Source of the DNA: Pseudomonadota bacterium
GTDB lineage: Bacteria; Desulfobacterota; Desulfovibrionia; Desulfovibrionales; Desulfovibrionaceae
NCBI GenBank assembly: GCA_018822105.1
Contig: JAHJLB010000028.1
Coordinates: 56,783-120,782 of the forward strand
DNA length: 64,000 nucleotides
Reading direction: 5' to 3'
The notes under the pieces are model-generated. The model was not told where the DNA came from, did no database searches, and saw only the letters and a program-made list of their open reading frames with translations. Positions 1 to 7,085 of the stretch are shown here, one piece after another. Every line of letters begins with the position of its first letter. Within the stretch, counting starts at the first letter, position 1. A program made the translations under genes and the position numbers.

Positions 1-512
1 GCTCCCTGCGCGAGGTCCTTCTGGCCGCGCCGGAGCCCCTGCGCGAGGTCGGCGGCTTTGGCGAGTCCCTGGCCGGGCACTGGGCCCTGTTGCGCGAGAT
101 CTTCGCCCGCCTGGGCGAGGCCCAGGTGCGCGAGCGGCAGGTGTTCTCCGGGCCGGAGGTGGTGGCCGAGGCCGCCCGGGCGCGCATCGGGCATCTCAAG
201 GTGGAGGAGTTCTGGGTGGCCCTGGTGGACAACAAGAACCGCCTCGTGGCCTGGGAGCGGGTGGGGCGCGGCACGGTGGACCAGACCACGGTGTACCCGC
301 GCGAGGTGCTGGCCCTGGCCCTCAAGCATCAGGCCTCAGGCGTCATCCTGGCCCACAATCATCCCGGCGGCGACGCCAGCCCCTCCCAGGCGGACCTGGA
401 CCTGACCCGGCGCATAAACCGTGCGGCGCAGGAATTGGGCCTGCGTGTGCTGGACCATCTCGTGGTCACCGAGGCCGGGCATTTCAGCTTTCAGGAGGCT
501 GGGTTCCTCTAG
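1..512 (+). CDS. radC: RadC family JAB/MPN-domain protein, 5' end outside window
   Basis: The frame is open from the first bases of the window to a TAG at 510-512, so the start lies upstream and only the C-terminal ~169 residues are seen. This part is the RadC/JAB domain, with the metalloenzyme signature HNHPGGDASPSQADLD: paired His, then Ser and Asp, as in JAMM zinc hydrolases. The family was long called DNA repair protein RadC, but its role in repair is doubtful and its substrate is unknown. A TTG at 90 could be mistaken for the start, but coding sequence continues unbroken before it. It converges on the DUF2059 gene, leaving only 8 bp between the stops. Confidence 0.9.
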   Translation, partial: SLREVLLAAPEPLREVGGFGESLAGHWALLREIFARLGEAQVRERQVFSGPEVVAEAARARIGHLKVEEFWVALVDNKNRLVAWERVGRGTVDQTTVYPREVLALALKHQASGVILAHNHPGGDASPSQADLDLTRRINRAAQELGLRVLDHLVVTEAGHFSFQEAGFL

Positions 513-520
513 CCCCGGCC

Positions 521-1027
521 TCAGAGCTGCTCTCCGCCCTCCAGCTGCTTCAGCCGCTCCTCAATCCTGGGCATGGCCCGCTGGTACACGTCCTTGGCCA
601 GCCCCTCGCCGACGCTCTCCAGCTCCACGGCCAGCTTCGGCTGCAGCTGCACCACCTTCCGCATGCGCGGGTCGCGCCCGACGCCGATGAGATAGTCCAC
701 GTCGGCCTGGGTCAGGTGGCGCTGGAAGACGGCGGCCATGTCGCGCAGGGAGCGCGTGGTGGCGGCCTTCAGCTCCCGGCGCAGCTCCTGCTCGATGATG
801 TCGAGCGACCGGGGCGGCACCTCGCCGCGCTGGGTGCGGACATAGTCCACGATCTCCCTGAGCTGGTGGTCCACGGAAATCTCCATCATCTCGCGGTAGC
901 CGAACAGATCGATGTAGGTCAGCACGTCCTCCACGCGGGGAACGTCCTTGGATTTTTGGGACACGCCGGCCAGAGCCGGGGCGTAAAGGGTCGAGACAAG
1001 GGTCAGGATGATGAGGATGCGGCGCAT
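521..1027 (-). CDS. DUF2059-type exported protein
   Basis: Predicted 168 aa. The ATG at 1027 is preferred over upstream in-frame starts because GGAGGT lies just upstream and the protein then begins with a Sec signal peptide (basic start, hydrophobic stretch, cleavage near ALA|G). The mature part is helical and charged, matching the DUF2059 pattern of a central helix pair and a C-terminal region rich in Glu, Lys and Arg. The family's function is unknown; members are periplasmic or secreted. It stands alone on the minus strand, between radC (convergent) and uppS (167 bp away, same strand). Confidence 0.7.
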   Translation of the reverse strand: MRRILIILTLVSTLYAPALAGVSQKSKDVPRVEDVLTYIDLFGYREMMEISVDHQLREIVDYVRTQRGEVPPRSLDIIEQELRRELKAATTRSLRDMAAVFQRHLTQADVDYLIGVGRDPRMRKVVQLQPKLAVELESVGEGLAKDVYQRAMPRIEERLKQLEGGEQL

Positions 1028-1194
1028 GGGACCTCCGGTGTTTGGCCCAGGCAAACACGGATCGGCGCGAATGGCAAGATGCCGGGTGCGTTCCGGCGCT
1101 CTGTTCGGCCGTGCGGCGCATGGCAAGGGGCCGCCTGCCCTGGGCAGGGGCAGGCCCAGGAAAGGCGAGAGGTCAACGATTCGCCTGGGCGGCC

Positions 1195-1917
1195 CTAGGC
1201 TCCGGCGTCCATCTGCTGCCCGGTCTTGCCGAAGCGCCGCTGACGGCCCTGGAAATCGGCCAGGGCGCGCTCCAACTCCTCGGGGCCGAAGTCCGGCCAG
1301 TGGATGTCGGTGAAGTAGAATTCGGAATAGGCGGCCTGGAAGAGCAGGTAGTTGGACAGCCTGAGCTCTCCGCTGGTGCGGATGATCACGTCCGGGTCGG
1401 GCTGGCCCGCGGTGTAGAGCTCCGCGGCAAAGGCCTCCTCGGTGATGTCCCCGGGCCTGAGCCCCTTGGCCGCCAGGGCCCGGGCCGCGCGCAGGATCTC
1501 CTCGCGGCCGGAATAGTTGAGGGCCAGGTTCAGGGTCATGCTCCGGCAGCGGGCGGTCTTGGACATGACGTGGCTGAGTGCCTGCCGGGCGAGGAAGGGC
1601 AGCCCGTCCATCTCCCCCAGCACCTGCAGGCGGATGTCCTGGTCCAGCAGGTTCTGCAGCTCGCCCTTCATGTAGTCCACCAGGAGGTCGAAGAGCAGGG
1701 CCACCTCGTCCTTGGGACGCGACCAGTTCTCGCGCGAGAAGGTGTACAGGGTGAGGTGGCGCACGCCCAGTTCGCGGCAGCGGGTGACGATGGCCTTGGC
1801 CGCGCGGGTTCCGGCGCGGTGCCCCTCGCTGCGCGGCAGGCCCCGGCTGGTGGCCCAGCGGCCGTTGCCGTCCATGATGATGGCGACGTGCGCGGGCACG
1901 CCAGTGGGTTCAGTCAT
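1195..1917 (-). CDS. uppS: Undecaprenyl diphosphate synthase (cis-prenyltransferase)
   Basis: Predicted 240 aa, the usual length. UppS condenses isopentenyl diphosphate units onto farnesyl diphosphate to make the C55 lipid carrier for peptidoglycan and O-antigen. Visible signatures are MDGNGRWA near the N-terminus (catalytic Asp), GHRAG, and the C-terminal RTSGELRLSNYLLFQ...SEFYF block that binds the diphosphate of IPP. The frame is open further upstream, but ATG 1917 gives the canonical N-terminus and sits 4 bp after the frr stop. It is last in the rpsB-tsf-pyrH-frr-uppS order common in bacteria. Confidence 0.96.
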   Translation of the reverse strand: MTEPTGVPAHVAIIMDGNGRWATSRGLPRSEGHRAGTRAAKAIVTRCRELGVRHLTLYTFSRENWSRPKDEVALLFDLLVDYMKGELQNLLDQDIRLQVLGEMDGLPFLARQALSHVMSKTARCRSMTLNLALNYSGREEILRAARALAAKGLRPGDITEEAFAAELYTAGQPDPDVIIRTSGELRLSNYLLFQAAYSEFYFTDIHWPDFGPEELERALADFQGRQRRFGKTGQQMDAGA

Positions 1918-1921
1918 CCGG

Positions 1922-2476
1922 CTAGAGCTCCAGGATATCCTTTTCCTTGGCCGTGAAAATCTCGTCGCACTTCTTGATGGTCTCGTCGGTGAGCTTCTGC
2001 ACCTCTTCGGTGAGCTTGCGCTGCTCATCCTCGGTGATGTCCTTGTCCTTCTGGAGCTTCTTCAAGACCTCGTTCAGGTCCCGGCGGACGTTGCGCACGG
2101 CCACCTTGGCCTCCTCGGTGAACTTCTTGGCCACCTTCACCAGATCCTTGCGGCGCTCCTCGGTCAGGGGCGGGATGCTGATGCGGATGAGCTTGCCGTC
2201 GTTCACCGGGTTGAGCCCCAGGTCGCTCTTGAGGATGGCCTTCTCCACCGCGCCGAAGGCCGCCTTGTCCCAGGGCTGGATGGTGATGGTGCGGGCGTCG
2301 GGCACGGAGAGCGAGGCGATCTGGCTGATGGCGGTGGGCGTGCCGTAGTAGTCGGCGATGATGGGCTCGATCAGGGACGCCGAGGCCCGGCCCGTGCGCA
2401 GCCGCGTGAATTCCTTGGACAGGCTCGAGAGAGCCCCGGCCATGCGCTTTTTTCCGTCTTCGATCACAGCATGCAT
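1922..2476 (-). CDS. frr: Ribosome recycling factor
   Basis: Predicted 184 aa, exactly the typical length. RRF acts with EF-G to split post-termination ribosomes. The N-terminus ([19 protein letters not shown]), the core [20 protein letters not shown] and the [27 protein letters not shown] segment are family hallmarks, describing a three-helix bundle plus a small domain. It follows pyrH with almost no gap (pyrH stop at 2478) and precedes uppS by 4 bp, so the three are surely co-transcribed. Confidence 0.97.
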   Translation of the reverse strand: MHAVIEDGKKRMAGALSSLSKEFTRLRTGRASASLIEPIIADYYGTPTAISQIASLSVPDARTITIQPWDKAAFGAVEKAILKSDLGLNPVNDGKLIRISIPPLTEERRKDLVKVAKKFTEEAKVAVRNVRRDLNEVLKKLQKDKDITEDEQRKLTEEVQKLTDETIKKCDEIFTAKEKDILEL

Positions 2477-2477
2477 A

Positions 2478-3200
2478 TCAGTTCCCTCCTTCGACGATGG
2501 TTCCGACGGTGTCGCCGTTGATGACCCGGCGTATGTTGCCCTGCTCGAACAGGTTGAAGACGATGATGGGCAGGCGGTTGTCGCGCGCCAGGGAGATGGC
2601 CGTGGCGTCCATGACGCCCAGGCGCTTCTCCAGGGTCTCCATGTAGGTCACGGAGTCGTAGCGCACGGCGTCCGGGAACTTGCGGGGGTCCTTGTCGTAC
2701 ACGCCGTCCACCTTGGTGGCCTTGAGGATGGCCTCGCACTTGAGCTCCATGGCCCGCAGGGCGGCGGCGGTGTCCGTGGTGAAGTAGGGGTTGCCCGTGC
2801 CCGCGGCGCAGATGACCACCCGGCCCCGCTCCAGGTGCCGCACGGCCCGGCGGCGGATGTAGGGCTCGGCCACCTCTTTCATGGAGATGGCGGTCATGAC
2901 CCGCGTGTCGCAGCCGAGCTTCTCGAGGGCGTCCTGCACGGCCAGGGCGTTCATGACCGTGGCCAGCATGCCCATGTAGTCGGCCTGGGCGCGGTCCATG
3001 CCCTGTTCGCTGGCGGCCATGCCGCGGAAGATGTTGCCCCCGCCGATGACCAGGGCCACCTGCACGCCCATGCTCGCTATGTCCGCGATTTCGCCGCAGA
3101 AGATACCGCTGGCCTTGGGCTCGATGCCGAACTTCTGCTCTCCGGCAAGGGCCTCGCCGCTGAGCTTGAGGAGCACCCGTGAGTAGCGCAGCCTGTCCAT
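2478..3200 (-). CDS. pyrH: UMP kinase (uridylate kinase)
   Basis: Predicted 240 aa. It phosphorylates UMP to UDP in pyrimidine nucleotide synthesis; bacterial PyrH is a hexameric amino-acid-kinase-fold enzyme. Evidence: [13 protein letters not shown] at the N-terminus, [10 protein letters not shown], the [20 protein letters not shown] block, and a C-terminus resembling GTIVEGG. ATG 3200 has AGGAGAGGAC directly upstream. A hairpin terminator separates it from tsf, so pyrH-frr-uppS may be partly uncoupled from rpsB-tsf. Confidence 0.97.
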   Translation of the reverse strand: MDRLRYSRVLLKLSGEALAGEQKFGIEPKASGIFCGEIADIASMGVQVALVIGGGNIFRGMAASEQGMDRAQADYMGMLATVMNALAVQDALEKLGCDTRVMTAISMKEVAEPYIRRRAVRHLERGRVVICAAGTGNPYFTTDTAAALRAMELKCEAILKATKVDGVYDKDPRKFPDAVRYDSVTYMETLEKRLGVMDATAISLARDNRLPIIVFNLFEQGNIRRVINGDTVGTIVEGGN

Positions 3201-3250
3201 GTCCTCTCCTGGCGTTGGCGGTTTCTTCCTGGCCCTTTGGGGCGCGCGTC

Positions 3251-3278
3251 AAAAGAAACGGGCCTTGCGGCCCGTTTC
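3251..3278 (-). terminator. Intrinsic terminator after tsf
   Basis: A perfect 10-bp stem (GAAACGGGCC at 3255-3264 with GGCCCGTTTC at 3269-3278) closes a 4-nt loop and is followed on the minus strand by TTTT. It lies just past the tsf stop and before the pyrH ribosome binding site, so it probably attenuates rather than fully blocks read-through into pyrH. Confidence 0.75.
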
Positions 3279-3285
3279 CGATTTC

Positions 3286-3909
3286 CTATTCCTCGGTTGC
3301 TTCCGCCTCGGCGCCTTCGCCGAGAACCATGCGCGTGAAGCGTCCGATTTGCATGTTCTCTCCCAGCACACCGATGAGCTCGTTCAGGAGGTCCTTGATC
3401 TGCTTCTTGTCGTCCTTGATGAAGGGCTGCTCAAGCAGGCAGACTTCGGAGTAGTATTTCTTCACGCGGCCTTCCACGATCTTCTCGGCGATGGCTTCGG
3501 GCTTGCCCTCTTCCATGGCCTGGTTCTTGAAGATCTCGCGCTCGGCGTCCAGCAGGTTCTGGGGCACCTGGTCGGGGCTCACGCACAGCGGGCAGGCCGC
3601 TGCGATCTGCATGGCCAGGTCCTTGGCGAACTCCTTGAACTTGTCGCTCTTGGCCACGAAGTCGGTTTCGCACTTCAGCTCGACCATGACGCCGATCTTG
3701 CCGTTGTTGTGGATGTAGGAGCCGATGATGCCCTGGCTGGTGGCGCGGCCGGCCTTCTTGGCGGCCTTGGCCAGGCCCTTTTCGCGCAGGTAGGCGATGG
3801 CCTTCTCTTCGTTGCCGCCGCACTCCACAAGGGCCTTCTTGCAATCCATCATGCCCACGCCGGTCTTCTCGCGCAGGACTTTCACTGCATTGGCGGTGAT
3901 CTCAGCCAT
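3286..3909 (-). CDS. tsf: Elongation factor Ts
   Basis: Predicted 207 aa, the short form of EF-Ts. It is the nucleotide exchange factor for EF-Tu. The N-terminal UBA-like segment has VKVLREKTGVGMMDCKKALV, followed by the core motif around VELKCETDFVAKSDKF that contacts EF-Tu. The C-terminus is acidic. It follows rpsB by 5 bp, the standard rpsB-tsf pair, and is closed by a terminator at 3251-3278. Confidence 0.97.
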   Translation of the reverse strand: MAEITANAVKVLREKTGVGMMDCKKALVECGGNEEKAIAYLREKGLAKAAKKAGRATSQGIIGSYIHNNGKIGVMVELKCETDFVAKSDKFKEFAKDLAMQIAAACPLCVSPDQVPQNLLDAEREIFKNQAMEEGKPEAIAEKIVEGRVKKYYSEVCLLEQPFIKDDKKQIKDLLNELIGVLGENMQIGRFTRMVLGEGAEAEATEE

Positions 3910-3914
3910 GGTCT

Positions 3915-4691
3915 TTAAGCCTCCTCGCCTTCGGCGGCCTTCTCGGCGGCCTCAGGGGCGTTGTCCGTGGCCGGGGCGTTCTTGGCGCCGCCGGGGGCGT
4001 TGTCCTTCCGGGCCGCAGCGCCTTCGATGCAGGCGTCGGCGATGTGCGTGGCGAACAGCTTGATGGCGCGGATGGCGTCATCGTTGCCGGGGATGACGAA
4101 GTCGATGAGGTCCGGGTCGCAGTTGGTGTCGACCACGGCCACCACCGGGATGCCCAGCTTGCGGCATTCCTTCACCGCGATGTGCTCGCGGTTGGGGTCG
4201 ATGATGAAGGCGGCCTTGGGGGCTTCGGTCATGTCCTTGATGCCGCCCAGGGCGTCGTTCAGCTTGACCACTTCGCGGCCCATCTGCACGATTTCCTTCT
4301 TGGGGAACTTGTTGATGGAGCCGTCGGCGAACATGGTCTCCAGGCTCTTCAGACGGTCAATGCTCTTCTTGATGGTCTGGAAGTTGGTGAGCGTGCCGCC
4401 CATCCAGCGCTGGGTCACGAAATGCATGCCGCAACGCTCAACCTCGACCTTGATGGCCTCCTGGGCCTGGCGCTTGGTGCCGATGAACAGGACCTTGCCG
4501 CCGGTGGCCACGGACTCCACGATGAAGTCGTGGGCCTTCTGGAACAGCTTCACGGTCTGCTGCAGGTCGATGATGTGGATGCCGTTGCGCGCGCCAAAAA
4601 TGTAGGTGCGCATCTTGGGGTTCCAGCGGCGGGTCTGGTGACCGAAGTGGACGCCGGTCTCCAGCATCTGCTTCATGGTAACGTAAGCCAT
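3915..4691 (-). CDS. rpsB: 30S ribosomal protein S2
   Basis: Predicted 258 aa. Upstream in-frame codons exist, but ATG 4691 ([19 protein letters not shown]) has a strong AGGAGG and gives the conserved S2 start. Hallmarks are [15 protein letters not shown], the [11 protein letters not shown] segment and [25 protein letters not shown] in pieces. The C-terminal ~30 residues are an Ala/Glu/Pro-rich tail not essential to the S2 fold. Expression is probably controlled by the structured leader immediately upstream. Confidence 0.97.
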   Translation of the reverse strand: MAYVTMKQMLETGVHFGHQTRRWNPKMRTYIFGARNGIHIIDLQQTVKLFQKAHDFIVESVATGGKVLFIGTKRQAQEAIKVEVERCGMHFVTQRWMGGTLTNFQTIKKSIDRLKSLETMFADGSINKFPKKEIVQMGREVVKLNDALGGIKDMTEAPKAAFIIDPNREHIAVKECRKLGIPVVAVVDTNCDPDLIDFVIPGNDDAIRAIKLFATHIADACIEGAAARKDNAPGGAKNAPATDNAPEAAEKAAEGEEA

Positions 4692-4772
4692 AAATCCTCC
4701 TGGGTTTTTCCTCCGCCCTGGCGCTTGGTAAATCCTCGGACCGTCCGAGGCACCCAGTGTGTGGCCAGGGCG
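4692..4772 (-). promoter_or_regulatory. Structured rpsB leader RNA (candidate S2 autoregulatory element)
   Basis: The 5' untranslated region of rpsB can fold strongly. A 9-bp perfect pairing joins 4714-4722 with 4764-4772, enclosing an 8-bp hairpin (4734-4741 with 4743-4750). A 6-nt segment between the hairpin and the outer arm (4752-4757) complements 4700-4705, which overlaps the Shine-Dalgarno AGGAGG (4696-4701), so a pseudoknot could hide the ribosome binding site. S2 is known to autoregulate rpsB through its leader in enterobacteria; that this element does the same is inferred. Confidence 0.6.
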
Positions 4773-4846
4773 TGCGATTTGTGAAACGTGTGCTTTTACG
4801 TCGGGCAGCGACGCTTGGCAAGGGGAAAGTTGTCCCCGCCGGTCGG

Positions 4847-5623
4847 CTACTGCATGGCCGCGGGGTCGTCCGGCCCCTCGCTGGTGACCGGGTTGAGCAG
4901 GAAGCCCACACGGTCGATCTCCACGCTGACCTCGTCTCCGGGCTGCAGGGGGCCGATGCCCGCCGGGGTGCCGGTCAAGATCACGTCGCCGGGCTGCAGG
5001 GTCATGACGCGGGAGATGAAGCTCACGAGCTTGTGCGGCGGGAAGATCATGTCCGCCGTGTTGCCCTCCTGGCGCACCGTGCCGTTGACCACGGAGCGCA
5101 GGCTCAAGGAGCGCAGGTCGCCGGCATCGGTCTCGATCCACGGCCCAACCGGGCAGAAGGTGTCGAAGCCCTTGGCCCGGGTCCACTGGCCGTCTTTCTT
5201 CTGCAGGTCCCGGGCGGTGACGTCGTTGGCGCAGGTGAAGCCGAAGATGTGCCGGGGGGCGTCGGCCTCGCTGACGAAGCGCGCGGTGCGGCCCATGACG
5301 ATGGCCAGCTCGGCCTCATAGTCCACCCGCTCGGAGCAGGCGGGCAGCACGATGGCGTCGCCCGCGCCGATGACCGAGGAGGGCGGCTTGAGGAAGAGGA
5401 TGGGCTCCTCGGGCACGGGCTTGCCCATCTCGTGGGCGTGATCGTGGTAGTTCAGGCCCACGCAGACGATCTTGCTGGGGCGCACCAGGGGCAGAAGCTC
5501 CACCTCGGCCAGGGGAATCTCCTCGGGCGCGCCGGGTTCGCGGTTCAGCGGCCGCACGCTCTCCGGACTGACGATGGCTGCGTAGAAGGCCTGATCCTTG
5601 TGGCGGACGCGGATGATGCGCAT
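4847..5623 (-). CDS. Fumarylacetoacetate hydrolase family protein
   Basis: Predicted 258 aa, one FAH domain. The family cleaves or decarboxylates beta-diketo acids or isomerises catechol-pathway intermediates (HpcE/HHDD type, acylpyruvase, oxaloacetate decarboxylase). Visible are the entry motif [16 protein letters not shown], the metal ligands in [13 protein letters not shown] (two Glu), [14 protein letters not shown] with the metal-binding Asp, and the closing LTGTPAGIG loop. The exact substrate cannot be read from sequence. It lies 3 bp after the response-regulator gene, so the two are probably one transcript. The gap to rpsB holds the rpsB leader and presumably its promoter. Confidence 0.88.
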   Translation of the reverse strand: MRIIRVRHKDQAFYAAIVSPESVRPLNREPGAPEEIPLAEVELLPLVRPSKIVCVGLNYHDHAHEMGKPVPEEPILFLKPPSSVIGAGDAIVLPACSERVDYEAELAIVMGRTARFVSEADAPRHIFGFTCANDVTARDLQKKDGQWTRAKGFDTFCPVGPWIETDAGDLRSLSLRSVVNGTVRQEGNTADMIFPPHKLVSFISRVMTLQPGDVILTGTPAGIGPLQPGDEVSVEIDRVGFLLNPVTSEGPDDPAAMQ

Positions 5624-5626
5624 GGG

Positions 5627-6016
5627 CTACAGCCCCTTGGCCGTCTTGCGGCGGTCATAGGCGATGTGGATGATGCCCAGCAGCTCGTCCATGGGGTAGG
5701 GCTTGAGCAGATAGTCCGAGCCGCCGTGGGCCATCATCTCGGCGGCGATGTCCACCGAGGCGTGGCCGGTGAGGATGATGACCTCGATGTCCGGGTCCAA
5801 GGCCTTGAGCTGCGGCAGGGTCTGCTGCCCGCTCATGCCCGGCATCTTCACGTCCAGGAGCACGATGTCGTGGGGCTCGCGCCGCAATATCTCCACGGCC
5901 TCCGCCCCGCCGTCAGCCACGGTCACGGTCATGCCGTGGGAGGTCAAAAGCTTGCCCAGAGTGTTGCGGAAGCGCTCCTCGTCGTCCACCACGAGCACCT
6001 TGATGACTTCGCCCAT
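5627..6016 (-). CDS. Stand-alone response regulator receiver protein
   Basis: Predicted 129 aa, a single CheY-like receiver domain with no output domain. The acidic pocket is D11-D12, the phosphoacceptor D55 (in IVLLDVKMPGMSG), T83 and K105, so it should be phosphorylatable. AAGGAG precedes the ATG. No kinase gene is adjacent; the nearest gene downstream in the same transcript is the FAH-family hydrolase. Such single-domain regulators usually act by protein contact or as phosphorelay intermediates. Its partner is unknown. Confidence 0.93.
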   Translation of the reverse strand: MGEVIKVLVVDDEERFRNTLGKLLTSHGMTVTVADGGAEAVEILRREPHDIVLLDVKMPGMSGQQTLPQLKALDPDIEVIILTGHASVDIAAEMMAHGGSDYLLKPYPMDELLGIIHIAYDRRKTAKGL

Positions 6017-6105
6017 GTCCGCTCCTTGTCGTGTTAGCAGTCCGAAATAATGTCCGAGCTAGACATGCCACATCGCCGGGCCCTCGTCGAGGGGGGCGGC
6101 CTGTT

Positions 6106-6918
6106 TCAGGCCTGGTCGCCGGGGCCGGCGTCCAGCCGGGCCACGGCCTCGCGCAGGTGGTCGAGCCAGATCCCGGCCAAGGCCTCGTGCTCCCCCGCGC
6201 CCTTGACGTGGGAGGCGCAGGCGAAGCCCGCCCTGGTCAGGCCCGCCTGCCAGGAGTTCTTGCCCTCCCCGGCCATGTCGCGCGTGGCGTGGACCCCGCG
6301 GGCGAAGAGCAGAGGCATGAGGTGCACCTTGGCGGCTCCCAGAGCGCGCAGCTCGTCCACCTTGGTCGAGAGCCCGGGCTCGGCTTCCAGGGCGCCGATG
6401 AGCACATAGGGGTCCAGGGCGCGCAGCTCGTCGGCCAGGTCCTGGTACGCGCCGTTGGCCTTGCCGCGCGTGCCGTGGCCCATGAGCAGCACGGCCTCGC
6501 CGGGCTCGCGGTCTCCCGGCAGCACGGTGAGGATGGTCTGGGCCACGCGGCGGATGTCCTCGCGGTTGCCCAGAAGCGGACGGCCCAGCTCAATGCGCTC
6601 GAATCCGCCGCCGCGCAGGGAGCCAACCAGGCGCTCCAGGCTGCGGAACTCATCGCCGGGGATGACGTGCAGGGACTGCACGGCCAGGCGGCGCACCCCG
6701 TCGCGCAGCAGCCCCTTCAGGATCTCCTCGGGCGACTGCCCGTGACGGCTGCCGGGCCCCTTGTGACGCCGCACGGTGCCCGAGGTCAGGGCCGTCTCCA
6801 CGCGACAGTCCGGGTACAGGTCCTTGGCGCGCTGGCGCATGCGCTCCAGGGCCCCCGAGGCGTCCGGCAGGCGCGAGCCGAAGGCCGCGAGGAGAATGGC
6901 GGTGTGCGGGGTGTGCAT
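6106..6918 (-). CDS. cbiK: Sirohydrochlorin cobaltochelatase (anaerobic)
   Basis: Predicted 270 aa from ATG 6918; the frame is open further upstream but homology begins at MHTPHTAILLAAFGS. CbiK inserts Co2+ (or Fe2+) into sirohydrochlorin without ATP, the committed cobalt-early step of anaerobic B12 synthesis. H148 (in MGHGTRGK), E180 (ALEAEPG) and H210 (FARGVHATRDM) match in position the metal-binding His/Glu/His of Salmonella CbiK. No signal peptide is visible, so this is the cytoplasmic form; sulfate reducers often also have a periplasmic one. It stands alone, divergent from the CHAT gene. Confidence 0.93.
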   Translation of the reverse strand: MHTPHTAILLAAFGSRLPDASGALERMRQRAKDLYPDCRVETALTSGTVRRHKGPGSRHGQSPEEILKGLLRDGVRRLAVQSLHVIPGDEFRSLERLVGSLRGGGFERIELGRPLLGNREDIRRVAQTILTVLPGDREPGEAVLLMGHGTRGKANGAYQDLADELRALDPYVLIGALEAEPGLSTKVDELRALGAAKVHLMPLLFARGVHATRDMAGEGKNSWQAGLTRAGFACASHVKGAGEHEALAGIWLDHLREAVARLDAGPGDQA

Positions 6919-7018
6919 GGGCCGGAACCTAACGCAGATGCGCGCGGCCTGAAAGGGGTTTTTCCGGGCTGGCGGAAATGCTCCGGCGCCCCATGTCCCA
7001 GACGGTGTCGCAACCATG

Positions 7019-7048
7019 TTGACAGGATGTCCGGAGGCGAAATATATC
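7019..7048 (+). promoter_or_regulatory. Sigma70-like promoter of the CHAT-TPR gene
   Basis: TTGACA (7019-7024) is followed 18 bp later by TATATC (7043-7048), 38 bp before the ATG at 7086. The AT-rich -10 stands out in this GC-rich DNA. The same 167-bp gap must also hold the cbiK promoter on the other strand. Confidence 0.55.
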
Positions 7049-7085
7049 GTGCTTAAGGTTTCCAACATGAGCAAAGGGGGCGCGG

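Noticed and set aside
1133..1155. Hairpin downstream of uppS as a terminator
   Set aside because: An 8-bp stem is present but it lies upstream of the uppS stop's far side, has no T-run and no clear role.
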